A stretch of DNA of 6,456 bases from JBEKIK01 sp050013075 (GTDB lineage Bacteria; Planctomycetota; Planctomycetia; Pirellulales; Thermoguttaceae), in the NCBI GenBank assembly GCA_050013075.1, contig JBEKFZ010000160.1, positions 1 to 6,456 of the forward strand, written 5' to 3'. Made by a program: the position numbers and the translations under genes. Below the pieces are notes generated by a model, which worked only from the letters and a program-made list of their open reading frames with translations, was not told where the DNA came from and made no database searches. Shown piece by piece: positions 1-5,423 of this stretch (its first letter is position 1; each line of letters begins with the position of its first letter).

Positions 1-53
1 TCCTTGAACGCATGGGCTCTCTCCTTGACGTCGGTTTGGTTGACACAAACCAT
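1..53 (-). CDS. N-terminus of an unidentified protein, cut by the left window edge
   Basis: Reading the minus strand from an ATG at 53, 17 codons run open to the window edge and encode MVCVNQTDVKERAHAFK. The charged, helix-like character is protein-like, but this is far too short to identify; I do not assign a function. The start is supported by context: a promoter-like pair lies at 79-107, an AAGG (plus strand 66-69) sits 12 bases before the ATG, which is a little far for a Shine-Dalgarno site, and a terminator-like hairpin separates it from the gene upstream. An in-frame GTG 24 bases earlier is an alternative start. The gene has the same orientation as the radical SAM gene and galE. Confidence 0.4.
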   Translation of the reverse strand, partial: MVCVNQTDVKERAHAFK

Positions 54-78
54 TGTCGGGAAGAGCCTTGCGTTCACA

Positions 79-107
79 AATATCAATTTTTAACGGCTAT
101 CTGCCAA
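79..107 (-). promoter_or_regulatory. Candidate sigma70-type promoter for the left-edge gene
   Basis: On the minus strand TTGGCA (plus 102-107) is followed after exactly 17 bases by GATATT (plus 79-84). These match the TTGACA and TATAAT consensus at 5 of 6 and 4 of 6 positions. A transcript would start near position 72, giving a leader of about 20 bases before the ATG at 53. The position, between a terminator-like hairpin and a start codon, favours a real promoter, but there is no experimental support. Confidence 0.4.
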
Positions 108-195
108 ACTTGGAACTACTGAATTTACCCATTTTGCCAGAAAGCTGGACTGTCTCTAAAACGCCTGGGCTAGAGAAAAAGTATAGTCGCCAAAG

Positions 196-224
196 AAAAA
201 AAGCACAGTCTATGCGACTTTTTT
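196..224 (-). terminator. Intrinsic-terminator-like hairpin overlapping the radical SAM stop codon
   Basis: Read on the minus strand, AAAAAAG (224-218), a bulged T, then CGCA (216-213) can pair with TGTG and CTTTTTT further down (ending at 197 or 196), leaving a five-base loop, TAGAC. The pairing includes one G-T pair. The seven-T run at 202-196 gives the U-tract of an intrinsic terminator. The A and T runs on both sides mean it could work in both directions. It starts inside the last codons of the radical SAM gene, and its loop contains the TAG stop codon. The GC part of the stem is short, so the call is moderate. Confidence 0.45.
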
Positions 225-1760
225 GGAAGACAGCGAAACCGTTTGGGTGTTGCGAACAGTGCCGTACTTGTCGGCAATCGTGCGGAGAATCTCATTTCGA
301 TACGGATACCAAAGACAGTGGGGAATGATCTCGATCCGGTTGGTTTTGACGTCTTCATAAGGCATCCCGACTTTGCAGCTTTTCAGACGCTCGGAATCGA
401 TGGAATGCTGTTCCTCGAACGGGAGTACGGCCACCCGGAGATACGTGACCGGCGCAGGACGCTTGGTAATATGTTTTGTACGGTGGCGTTTCCACAAGTG
501 CCACGCAGTTTTGATCATTCCGATGAAAATACTCTTTCCAAACACGTTGCGCATGTTGATTATGCCGAGCAACCACGGAACAACAGCCCTCAGACAGAGA
601 AGCTTTCCTTGCAGCCGCTGTAAGGGCTTTTTGAGGTCCAGCTTGGAGAGCTTCGGTTCGATTTTCCTGACAAGATCGGCTAACTCCTTGGCTGCCTCCG
701 GCAGGGGCTTGTTTATATAGTGATTGATACCGCGATATGTTTCTCCGTCGGGGATAAGGAAGGTTATGGACTCGCAGTTTGGATGTACTCCGGCAAAGAA
801 CAAGAACCCCGAAGTCGGGCGGTCGCGGAAGAAGGGACGCATTACATTGAGCCAATGTGTCATCCCGGCCGGGATGAAATCCACGCCGCCGCCTGGTACG
901 GCCGCCTGCACCATCTTCTCGACGTCTTCCGCCGTGGTGTGTTCGTCAACTTCGAACACGCCCGGCTCCCAACTTTCGTACAAGGGGATGATTCCCACGT
1001 CGGAGATGAATTCACGATTTTCGTGGCAAAATTGAAACAGGTCGCCCAGGTATTGATCGTTGATGCCGCGAGCCGCGCAGGCGATGATGGTGTGCTTGCG
1101 GCGGCTGTATTTCTTGAGGTTTTCAAGAGCCTTCATTTTCTTATCAAAAGCCCGCCCGTTATTGCGCAATCGCTCGTAAATCTCCCGTTTGCGCCCGTCG
1201 AAACTAAAACGCAAGCCGACGTCGGCCTCACAGAGTTTGCGGCAATAGTCTTCATCGGCCAGGCGAATCCCGTTGGTTGTCACTTGCGTATCAATCCCAT
1301 GTTTCCGACCGATCGCGATGATATCGAACATATCGTCCCGGACCGTCGGTTCGCCGCCGAAGAGATTAACCACCGGCCTGGGGCTCATTTTGGCCACGGT
1401 GGCAAAGATTTTTTCGAAGTACTCCATGGGCGGGTTGAAATCGAAGCCCATTCCTCGAAGCGAAAAACCGCAAATGGGGCAATCCATGTTGCAGTGGTTG
1501 GTGACATCCATAAACAGCATGGCCGGATTGTGGGTTATCTTGCATCGGTTGCAGTTCAGCGTGCACGGCGATTCATCCTGAAGACCTTTCCATAGTTCGC
1601 GTTTGGCATGCCAGACAGCCGCATCCGAGCTGATAAACGACTGAGTCGTTCCGCAACTGGGGCAGGATTTTCTAAACCAGACCTGCCCGTTGGGAAAATG
1701 ATAATCCGCCGGGACTCTTTCCCGGCACTCATTGCACAACCCTATGCTTTGATTGGACAT
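210..1760 (-). CDS. Radical SAM protein of the MJ0619/Tes-like group
   Basis: A 516-residue radical SAM enzyme. Cysteine sites appear in order: CNEC (9-12) and CPSC (33-36), resembling a rubredoxin- or zinc-type site; C66-x3-C70-x2-C73, an extra cluster motif; C90-x3-C94-x2-C97 (CNMDCPIC), the radical SAM [4Fe-4S] motif; and FGGEP (134-138), the SAM-binding glycine motif. Near the C-terminus C461 and C482 (IIPHC) fit a further cluster region. Spacing and the VTNHCNMDCP context match the family of MJ0619 (proposed to methylate 7,8-dihydro-6-hydroxymethylpterin) and archaeal tetraether synthase Tes. A hydrophobic and basic stretch at about 386-430 might touch membrane. The substrate cannot be read from the sequence. 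The start is supported by GAGGG (plus 1769-1773) eight bases before the ATG. It lies 369 bases downstream of galE on the same strand and ends in a terminator-like hairpin. The radical SAM call is firm; the subfamily call is good; the reaction is unknown. Confidence 0.88.
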   Translation of the reverse strand: MSNQSIGLCNECRERVPADYHFPNGQVWFRKSCPSCGTTQSFISSDAAVWHAKRELWKGLQDESPCTLNCNRCKITHNPAMLFMDVTNHCNMDCPICGFSLRGMGFDFNPPMEYFEKIFATVAKMSPRPVVNLFGGEPTVRDDMFDIIAIGRKHGIDTQVTTNGIRLADEDYCRKLCEADVGLRFSFDGRKREIYERLRNNGRAFDKKMKALENLKKYSRRKHTIIACAARGINDQYLGDLFQFCHENREFISDVGIIPLYESWEPGVFEVDEHTTAEDVEKMVQAAVPGGGVDFIPAGMTHWLNVMRPFFRDRPTSGFLFFAGVHPNCESITFLIPDGETYRGINHYINKPLPEAAKELADLVRKIEPKLSKLDLKKPLQRLQGKLLCLRAVVPWLLGIINMRNVFGKSIFIGMIKTAWHLWKRHRTKHITKRPAPVTYLRVAVLPFEEQHSIDSERLKSCKVGMPYEDVKTNRIEIIPHCLWYPYRNEILRTIADKYGTVRNTQTVSLSSKKVA

Positions 1761-2129
1761 GAAAAGAACCCTCTAATACCGGTTACAATTCAAATCCGCG
1801 CTCCACCGCGTGTTTACCCTACGGGAAAACACTCTGCATTTTCAACTTCGATCGCGCAGGTTTGCATTAGAATACGTATAAGTCAATCAGCCCGTTGTGA
1901 CCGTTACCATCATTGGCAACTTTTTTTCTGCGTTGAAAGAAGCCGGTATTCAACCCGCGCAATAGCCCCAAATACTTAAAATGCAGCGGGCTTGTATCAA
2001 ATTTACCCGTCTCGAACAAGATCAAGTTATAGCTCTGCACATTCCGGACGATTGAAATGAGGCAGCCAATATAAATGAAAACTATTTGCCCAATATCAGG
2101 TTACGAATGCTAGCAGAGCGTAACCTAGG
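1761..2129. other. 369-base non-coding stretch between galE and the radical SAM gene
   Basis: I see no convincing gene in either direction here. It contains the ribosome binding site of the radical SAM gene at its left end and the stem-loop after galE at its right end. A minus-strand TTGACT (plus 1881-1886) resembles a -35 box, but no acceptable -10 box lies 16-18 bases beyond it. A near-perfect inverted repeat, GTTTACCC (1812-1819) and GGGAAAAC (1823-1830), has one mismatch and could be an operator, but this is weak. The length of the gap suggests that the radical SAM gene has its own promoter rather than relying on read-through from galE. Confidence 0.5.
2098..2126 (-). terminator. Stem-loop just downstream of galE, possible weak terminator
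   Basis: AGGTTACG (2098-2105) and CGTAACCT (2119-2126) form a perfect 8-bp inverted repeat around a 13-base loop that itself contains the palindrome GCTAGC. It begins four bases after the galE stop codon. A 10-bp palindrome, AACCTAGGTT (2122-2131), overlaps its galE-proximal arm and the stop codon. No T-run follows on the minus strand, so it is not a classical intrinsic terminator. It may instead protect the 3' end of the galE transcript. Confidence 0.35.
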
Positions 2130-3122
2130 TTATTTCTCGTATCCGTCCGGATGTTTTTGGAACCAATTCCAGGCCGTGGAGACGATTTTGTCGATTTCGA
2201 CGTATCGGGCGGACCAGCCTAGTTCGCGGCGGATCTTATCGGCGTTGGCGAAAAGTATTGCCGGATCGCCGGGGCGGCGCGGGCCGTATTCGTGCGGAAC
2301 CTTTTTGCCGGTAACGCGCTGGACCGACTCGATCACCTCTTTTACCGAATAGCCTTTGCCTATGCCGAGATTGTAGAAGCGTGCATCGCCGGGCTTCAGT
2401 GCATTCATCGCCGTGATGTGCGCTGCGCACAGGTCTTCAACGTGGATGTAATCGCGTATGCAGGTGCCGTCGGGCGTGGGATAGTCGGTGCCAAAGACCG
2501 TCACCTTTTCACGCTTGCCCAAAACGGCCAGAAGCAGCACTGGAATAAGGTGCGTTTCCGGATCGTGATCCTCGCCTAGCGATCCGTCGGCTGCCGAGCC
2601 CGCCACGTTGAAATATCGCAATGCCACATAAGAGAAATCCGCATCGGCCGCGCCGTAATCGCGCAGAATCCGCTCCACGCACCACTTCGACCAGCCGTAG
2701 GGATTGATCGGCGATTGGGGCATGGTTTCGACGATGGGCGTGCCTTCCGGCTCGCCGTAAGTGCCGCAGGTTGAACTGAACACCAGGCGCTTGACGCCCG
2801 TTTGCTTCATGGCCTTTAAAAGACTGACGGTGCTGGCCGTGTTGTTGTCATAATAGCTCAGCGGTTCCGTGACCGACTCGCCCACGTAGGTCAAGGCGGC
2901 AAAGTGCATCACGCAGTCGATGGAATGTTTTGCCAGGGCGGCGGCCAGGGCCTGGGTTTGGGCCAGGTCGATTTTCATGAATTCGGCCTTGGAATGCACG
3001 GCCTGAGCGTGGCCGCGAAATAAATTATCGACCGCCAACACCCGATGCCCGGCCTCGATCAACTGCTTTACTGCATGAGAGCCGATATAGCCCGCCCCTC
3101 CGGTAACCATTACGTTCATCAT
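2130..3122 (-). CDS. galE: UDP-glucose 4-epimerase
   Basis: This 330-residue protein is predicted to interconvert UDP-glucose and UDP-galactose in the cytoplasm, using tightly bound NAD, to supply galactose units for surface polysaccharide or the Leloir pathway. It is an extended short-chain dehydrogenase of normal GalE length. The NAD-binding TGGAGYIGSH is at residues 7-16. The substrate-side SSTCGTYG (116-123) places Thr118 where E. coli has Ser124. The catalytic pair Tyr142 and Lys146 lies in YGWSK, and ALRYFNVAG is at 167-175. RRPGDPAILFA (282-292) places Leu290 near the position of E. coli Tyr299, which affects whether N-acetylated sugars are accepted; this does not settle specificity. 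The start at 3122 has AAAGGA 8 bases upstream; a second ATG follows at once at 3119. It diverges from rfbD across 86 bases, so both sugar genes probably share one control region. Confidence 0.93.
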   Translation of the reverse strand: MMNVMVTGGAGYIGSHAVKQLIEAGHRVLAVDNLFRGHAQAVHSKAEFMKIDLAQTQALAAALAKHSIDCVMHFAALTYVGESVTEPLSYYDNNTASTVSLLKAMKQTGVKRLVFSSTCGTYGEPEGTPIVETMPQSPINPYGWSKWCVERILRDYGAADADFSYVALRYFNVAGSAADGSLGEDHDPETHLIPVLLLAVLGKREKVTVFGTDYPTPDGTCIRDYIHVEDLCAAHITAMNALKPGDARFYNLGIGKGYSVKEVIESVQRVTGKKVPHEYGPRRPGDPAILFANADKIRRELGWSARYVEIDKIVSTAWNWFQKHPDGYEK

Positions 3123-3147
3123 TATATTAGTCCTTTAGATATTCCAT

Positions 3148-3174
3148 TGTTTTTAATCCCAGGTAAAATATAAC
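3148..3174 (+). promoter_or_regulatory. Candidate promoter for rfbD in the galE-rfbD divergent gap
   Basis: TTGTTT (3148-3153) and TATAAC (3169-3174) are separated by 15 bases on the plus strand, slightly short of the preferred 17. The region is AT-rich and must carry the promoters of both divergent genes. AGGT (3161-3164) and ACCT (3173-3176) form a small inverted repeat that overlaps the -10 box and might bind a regulator. No matching strong box for galE was found. This is a candidate only. Confidence 0.28.
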
Positions 3175-3208
3175 CTAAAACCTATATATCGCAATGCGGT
3201 GCTTGATT

Positions 3209-4207
3209 ATGAAAATCGCCGTTACCGGAGCTTTGGGGCAATTGGGCGGAGAACTATGCCGGCAAATCGGCCCCCAGGCAATTCCCCTCGATATCGACAC
3301 GCTCGATCTGACCGACGGCGGAGCCGTTTTGGAAATTTTGGCGCCGCTCAGGGCTGAGATGATCATCAATTGCGCTGCATATACCCAAGTCGACAAGGCC
3401 GAAAAAGAGCCGGATCTTGCTTATGCCGTAAACGCCGCGGCCGTGAAAAATCTGGTTCGCGCGTGCCGCGAACTCGATTGCCCGTTGGTCCAGATCAGCA
3501 CCGACTACGTTTTCGGCGGAGAAAGGGTTCGGGATACAGTGGGCAGTGGGCAGGGGGCAGTGGGCAGTGGGCAGCGCGAAACCGCAAGCGGTTTCAAGCA
3601 AAATTCACATTCCGACCTTCATCCTTCATCCTTCATCCTTCATCCTTCTTTTAATCGTCCGTACCGCGAGGACGATCCGCCCTCGCCGCAAGGGATTTAC
3701 GCCCGAACCAAACTTGCCGGCGAACGCGCCGCCGCGGAGTACGAAAAACATCTTATCGTGCGCACCTGCGGGTTGTACGCCCGAGCGAGCGACGGCCGGG
3801 CGAACAATTTTGTCAAAACCATGCTCCGCTTGGGGAGCAAACAAGCTGAAATCCGGGTTGTTGCCGATCAACATTGCACGCCCAGTTATGTCCCGCACGT
3901 TGCCCGGGCGGTTTTGTTTTTGGCCGGCTTAACAAACGCCGTTGCGGCGCCTTGGGGAATATATCATGTAACCAACAGCGGAGAAACAACATGGTACGAT
4001 TTTGCAGTGGAAATATTCAAGCAGGCGGGTTTGAATGTTTCGGTTAAACCCATCACCACGGCCGAATACGGCGCGACGGCTGCTCGTCCGAGTTACAGCG
4101 TGTTGGACACCGGGGCTTATCATCGTCTGGGCGGCCCGGCAATGCCCGATTGGAAAACGGCGTTGGAAGAGTATTTTATTGATTGGAAAACATTGAAATA
4201 TGAATGA
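3209..4207 (+). CDS. rfbD: dTDP-4-dehydrorhamnose reductase with a repeat insertion
   Basis: This 332-residue NAD(P)H-dependent reductase (RmlD) is predicted to reduce dTDP-4-dehydro-L-rhamnose to dTDP-L-rhamnose, the last step of donor synthesis for rhamnose-containing surface glycans. The nucleotide-binding TGALGQLG is at residues 6-13, INCAAYTQVDKAE at 53-65 and STDYVFGG at 97-104. Catalytic residues are Thr98, Tyr164 and Lys168 (YARTK). In Salmonella RmlD the Thr-to-Tyr distance is 24 residues (104 to 128); here it is 66. The extra 42 residues, at about 106-148, are low-complexity repeat product (VGSGQ and HPSSFIL types). The rest is intact to the C-terminus, so I call it a gene and not a pseudogene, although activity is unproven. 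I chose the ATG at 3209 because MKIAVTG is the usual family start; an ATG at 3194 would add five residues. Neither has a clear Shine-Dalgarno site. rfbA, rfbB and rfbC are not in the window. Confidence 0.9.
   Translation: MKIAVTGALGQLGGELCRQIGPQAIPLDIDTLDLTDGGAVLEILAPLRAEMIINCAAYTQVDKAEKEPDLAYAVNAAAVKNLVRACRELDCPLVQISTDYVFGGERVRDTVGSGQGAVGSGQRETASGFKQNSHSDLHPSSFILHPSFNRPYREDDPPSPQGIYARTKLAGERAAAEYEKHLIVRTCGLYARASDGRANNFVKTMLRLGSKQAEIRVVADQHCTPSYVPHVARAVLFLAGLTNAVAAPWGIYHVTNSGETTWYDFAVEIFKQAGLNVSVKPITTAEYGATAARPSYSVLDTGAYHRLGGPAMPDWKTALEEYFIDWKTLKYE
3537..3574 (+). repeat. CAGTGGG heptamer tandem array
   Basis: Five adjacent 7-base units plus a partial CAG: units 1, 2, 4 and 5 are CAGTGGG and unit 3 is CAGGGGG. 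The array encodes part of the VGSGQGAVGSGQ stretch of RfbD. It has no stop codon in any of the six frames, so it can sit in coding sequence in any phase and either orientation. Confidence 0.9.
3578..3595. repeat. Perfect palindrome between the two heptamer arrays
   Basis: GAAACCGC (3578-3585) and GCGGTTTC (3588-3595) are perfect reverse complements separated only by AA. As DNA or RNA this would make an 8-bp hairpin with a very tight loop. Its place between the two arrays suggests it is a conserved core of the composite element. Confidence 0.8.
3616..3650 (+). repeat. CCTTCAT heptamer tandem array
   Basis: Four perfect CCTTCAT units are followed by one variant, CCTTCTT. They encode the LHPSSFILHPSF stretch of RfbD. 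On this strand all three frames are open and give the same cyclic peptide PSSFILH. On the opposite strand (ATGAAGG units) a TGA stop arises once per 21 bases in every frame. The array is therefore tolerated inside a gene in this orientation only. Confidence 0.9.
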
Positions 4208-4949
4208 AAAAGTAGCCCTGATTACCGGCAGCGGCAAACGGCGGGTGGGCAATGCGGTTGCCGAGGCGTTGGCCGCGCGCGGATATGCCGTTGCCTTGCA
4301 CTACAACCGTTCGGCCGAGGACGCCCGGGAAAGCGTTTCGCTCATGCGGCAAGGAGGAACCCGCGCCGAGGCATTTCAGGCCGATATTTCCAGGGAAGAC
4401 GAAGTCGATCGGCTGTTTGAAGAAGTCGAAAAATACTTTGGACGCTTGGACGTGCTGGTCACTGCCGCCGCCGTTTGGGAGTCGAAGCCGTTGGAGGAAG
4501 TCACTGCCGACGACGTGCGGCGGCATTTCGAGGTCAATGCCTTGGGTACGTTTCTCTGCTGCCGGCGGGCAGGCCTGATCATGGTCAAACAGCCGGAAGG
4601 CGGGGCGATTGTGACCATAGGCGATTGGGCAATCCAGCGGCCATACCCACACTATGCCGCGTATTTTCCAAGCAAAGGCACAATACCGACGATGACCAGA
4701 ACTTTTGCCGTGGAACTCGCCCGGCGCAATCCGAAGGTGCGTGTAAACTGCATTCTGCCCGGTCCGGTGATGGTGCCCGAAGATCTCGACGAACATGAAG
4801 TGAAAGGCGCGATAGCCGGTACACTGCTTAAGCGTCTAGGCCGGCCGGAAAACATCGCCCATGCGGTACTCTTTTTGGTCGAGAACGACTATGTTACCGG
4901 CGTGTGCCTGCCGGTGGACGGGGGGCGAACCATCGGCGGGGGAAGTTGA
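4200..4949 (+). CDS. Short-chain dehydrogenase/reductase, pteridine-reductase-like
   Basis: A 249-residue classical-length SDR, predicted to be a cytoplasmic NADPH-dependent reductase. The nucleotide-binding ALITGSGKRRVG is at residues 6-17. HYNRS (34-38), with Arg37 and Ser38, resembles the NADPH-selecting HYHRS of Leishmania pteridine reductase PTR1. Asn113, Tyr155 and Lys159 (YFPSK) are the usual catalytic residues. The usual catalytic Ser is absent; instead Asp142 lies 13 residues before Tyr155, exactly as Asp181 and Tyr194 do in PTR1. The common NNAG motif is replaced by TAAA (88-91). The C-terminal VDGGRTIGG is standard. Its ATG overlaps the rfbD end by 8 bases (stop of rfbD at 4205-4207), so translation is probably coupled; no strong ribosome site is visible. 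The substrate is unknown: a pterin, a sugar or a ketoacyl compound is possible. The SDR call is firm; PTR-like is a subfamily inference. Confidence 0.88.
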   Translation: MNEKVALITGSGKRRVGNAVAEALAARGYAVALHYNRSAEDARESVSLMRQGGTRAEAFQADISREDEVDRLFEEVEKYFGRLDVLVTAAAVWESKPLEEVTADDVRRHFEVNALGTFLCCRRAGLIMVKQPEGGAIVTIGDWAIQRPYPHYAAYFPSKGTIPTMTRTFAVELARRNPKVRVNCILPGPVMVPEDLDEHEVKGAIAGTLLKRLGRPENIAHAVLFLVENDYVTGVCLPVDGGRTIGGGS

Positions 4950-4957
4950 TATATCCA

Positions 4958-5353
4958 TTATCCGTATCCGAGTTCTTCCAGTTCCTCTTCCGTAAGCCCG
5001 TGATGGTGGGCAAGTTCGTGGAGAATGGTGATGCGAATATCATGGCGGAGTTGTTTGGGGGCCACGCGGCCCTGATCGTCGGCCGCAATCGACCAGATGC
5101 CTTCGCGGAAGATCGTCACCACGTCGGGCAGTTGGCCGGAATGGCTGATACTACGTTCGTTTATGGGTATTCCGGTATACAGCCCGCATAGATCGTCGCG
5201 GTATTGCAGCCCCATTTCTTTCATCACCTTGGCGGAAGGATAGTCCTCGACGTAGAGGGGGACTTTTTCCAGTAACTGGCGGACCAAAGGCGGCATTTCT
5301 TCCAATACCCGGTCCAGTTGCTTATCGAATATTCGTCTTGTATGTGCGTCCAT
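4958..5353 (-). CDS. Zincin-like metallopeptidase family protein
   Basis: This 131-residue protein matches the small bacterial zincin-like family (Pfam PF06262 as I recall it). The zinc motif is HELAHHHG at residues 112-119, with His112, Glu113 and His116 as the expected metal and catalytic residues. The family's other mark is CGLYTGIPINERS (56-68), followed by SGQLPDVVTIFRE (72-84). Length is typical, and there is no signal peptide or membrane segment, so it is predicted to be cytoplasmic. The physiological substrate of this family is not known to me. The start is the only ATG before the conserved region; a weak CAGG lies nine bases before it. The gene is convergent with the SDR, with eight bases between stop codons, and divergent from the alcohol dehydrogenase. 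Nothing ties it to the sugar genes functionally. Confidence 0.82.
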   Translation of the reverse strand: MDAHTRRIFDKQLDRVLEEMPPLVRQLLEKVPLYVEDYPSAKVMKEMGLQYRDDLCGLYTGIPINERSISHSGQLPDVVTIFREGIWSIAADDQGRVAPKQLRHDIRITILHELAHHHGLTEEELEELGYG

Positions 5354-5423
5354 GGCGGTTGCCTGGCGGCGAATAATTAGGTTAAAATGCAGTTTATATT
5401 TTGTATTATATCGGGAAAATACA
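5354..5423. promoter_or_regulatory. AT-rich divergent gap between the metallopeptidase and alcohol dehydrogenase genes
   Basis: Seventy bases must hold the start signals of two genes reading outward. The part from 5371 to 5420 is strongly AT-rich, unlike the flanking genes. TATTAT (5404-5409) looks like a -10 box, with a weak TTAAAA (5382-5387) 16 bases before it. A start from there would leave a leader of only about 8 bases before the ATG at 5424, and no Shine-Dalgarno site is seen for that gene. Individual boxes are not convincing. Confidence 0.3.

Larger units (their letters stand above)
3524..3652 (+). repeat. Composite heptamer-repeat element inserted in frame in rfbD
   Basis: This is the stretch of rfbD with no counterpart in normal RmlD proteins, about 126 extra bases by the Thr-to-Tyr spacing. 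It consists of a short GC-rich lead, five CAGTGGG-type units, a perfect palindrome, a 20-base AT-richer link, and five CCTTCAT-type units. No stop occurs in the rfbD frame. I recall peptides of these two types, often together, as recurring insertions in planctomycete proteins, which suggests a dispersed, non-autonomous repeat family. No transposase or clear target-site duplication is visible. Confidence 0.7.

Noticed and set aside
720..1595. A 291-codon plus-strand open frame opposite the radical SAM gene
   Set aside because: The minus-strand frame carries clear radical SAM motifs and a good ribosome binding site; the plus frame has no recognisable motif and is a shadow created by codon bias.
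1814..1867. Seventeen-residue minus-strand ORF upstream of the radical SAM gene as a leader peptide
   Set aside because: No ribosome binding site precedes it, composition is not regulatory-looking, and an ORF this short is expected by chance.
3194..3208. Upstream ATG as the rfbD start
   Set aside because: It adds five residues (MRCLI) before the usual family start MKIAVTG and has no better ribosome binding site.
3537..3650. CRISPR array
   Set aside because: The repeats are contiguous 7-base units without unique spacers and lie inside a coding frame.
3209..4207. rfbD as a pseudogene broken by the repeat insertion
   Set aside because: The extra DNA keeps frame, has no stop, and all catalytic residues and the C-terminal half are intact. 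Loss of activity is possible but not shown.
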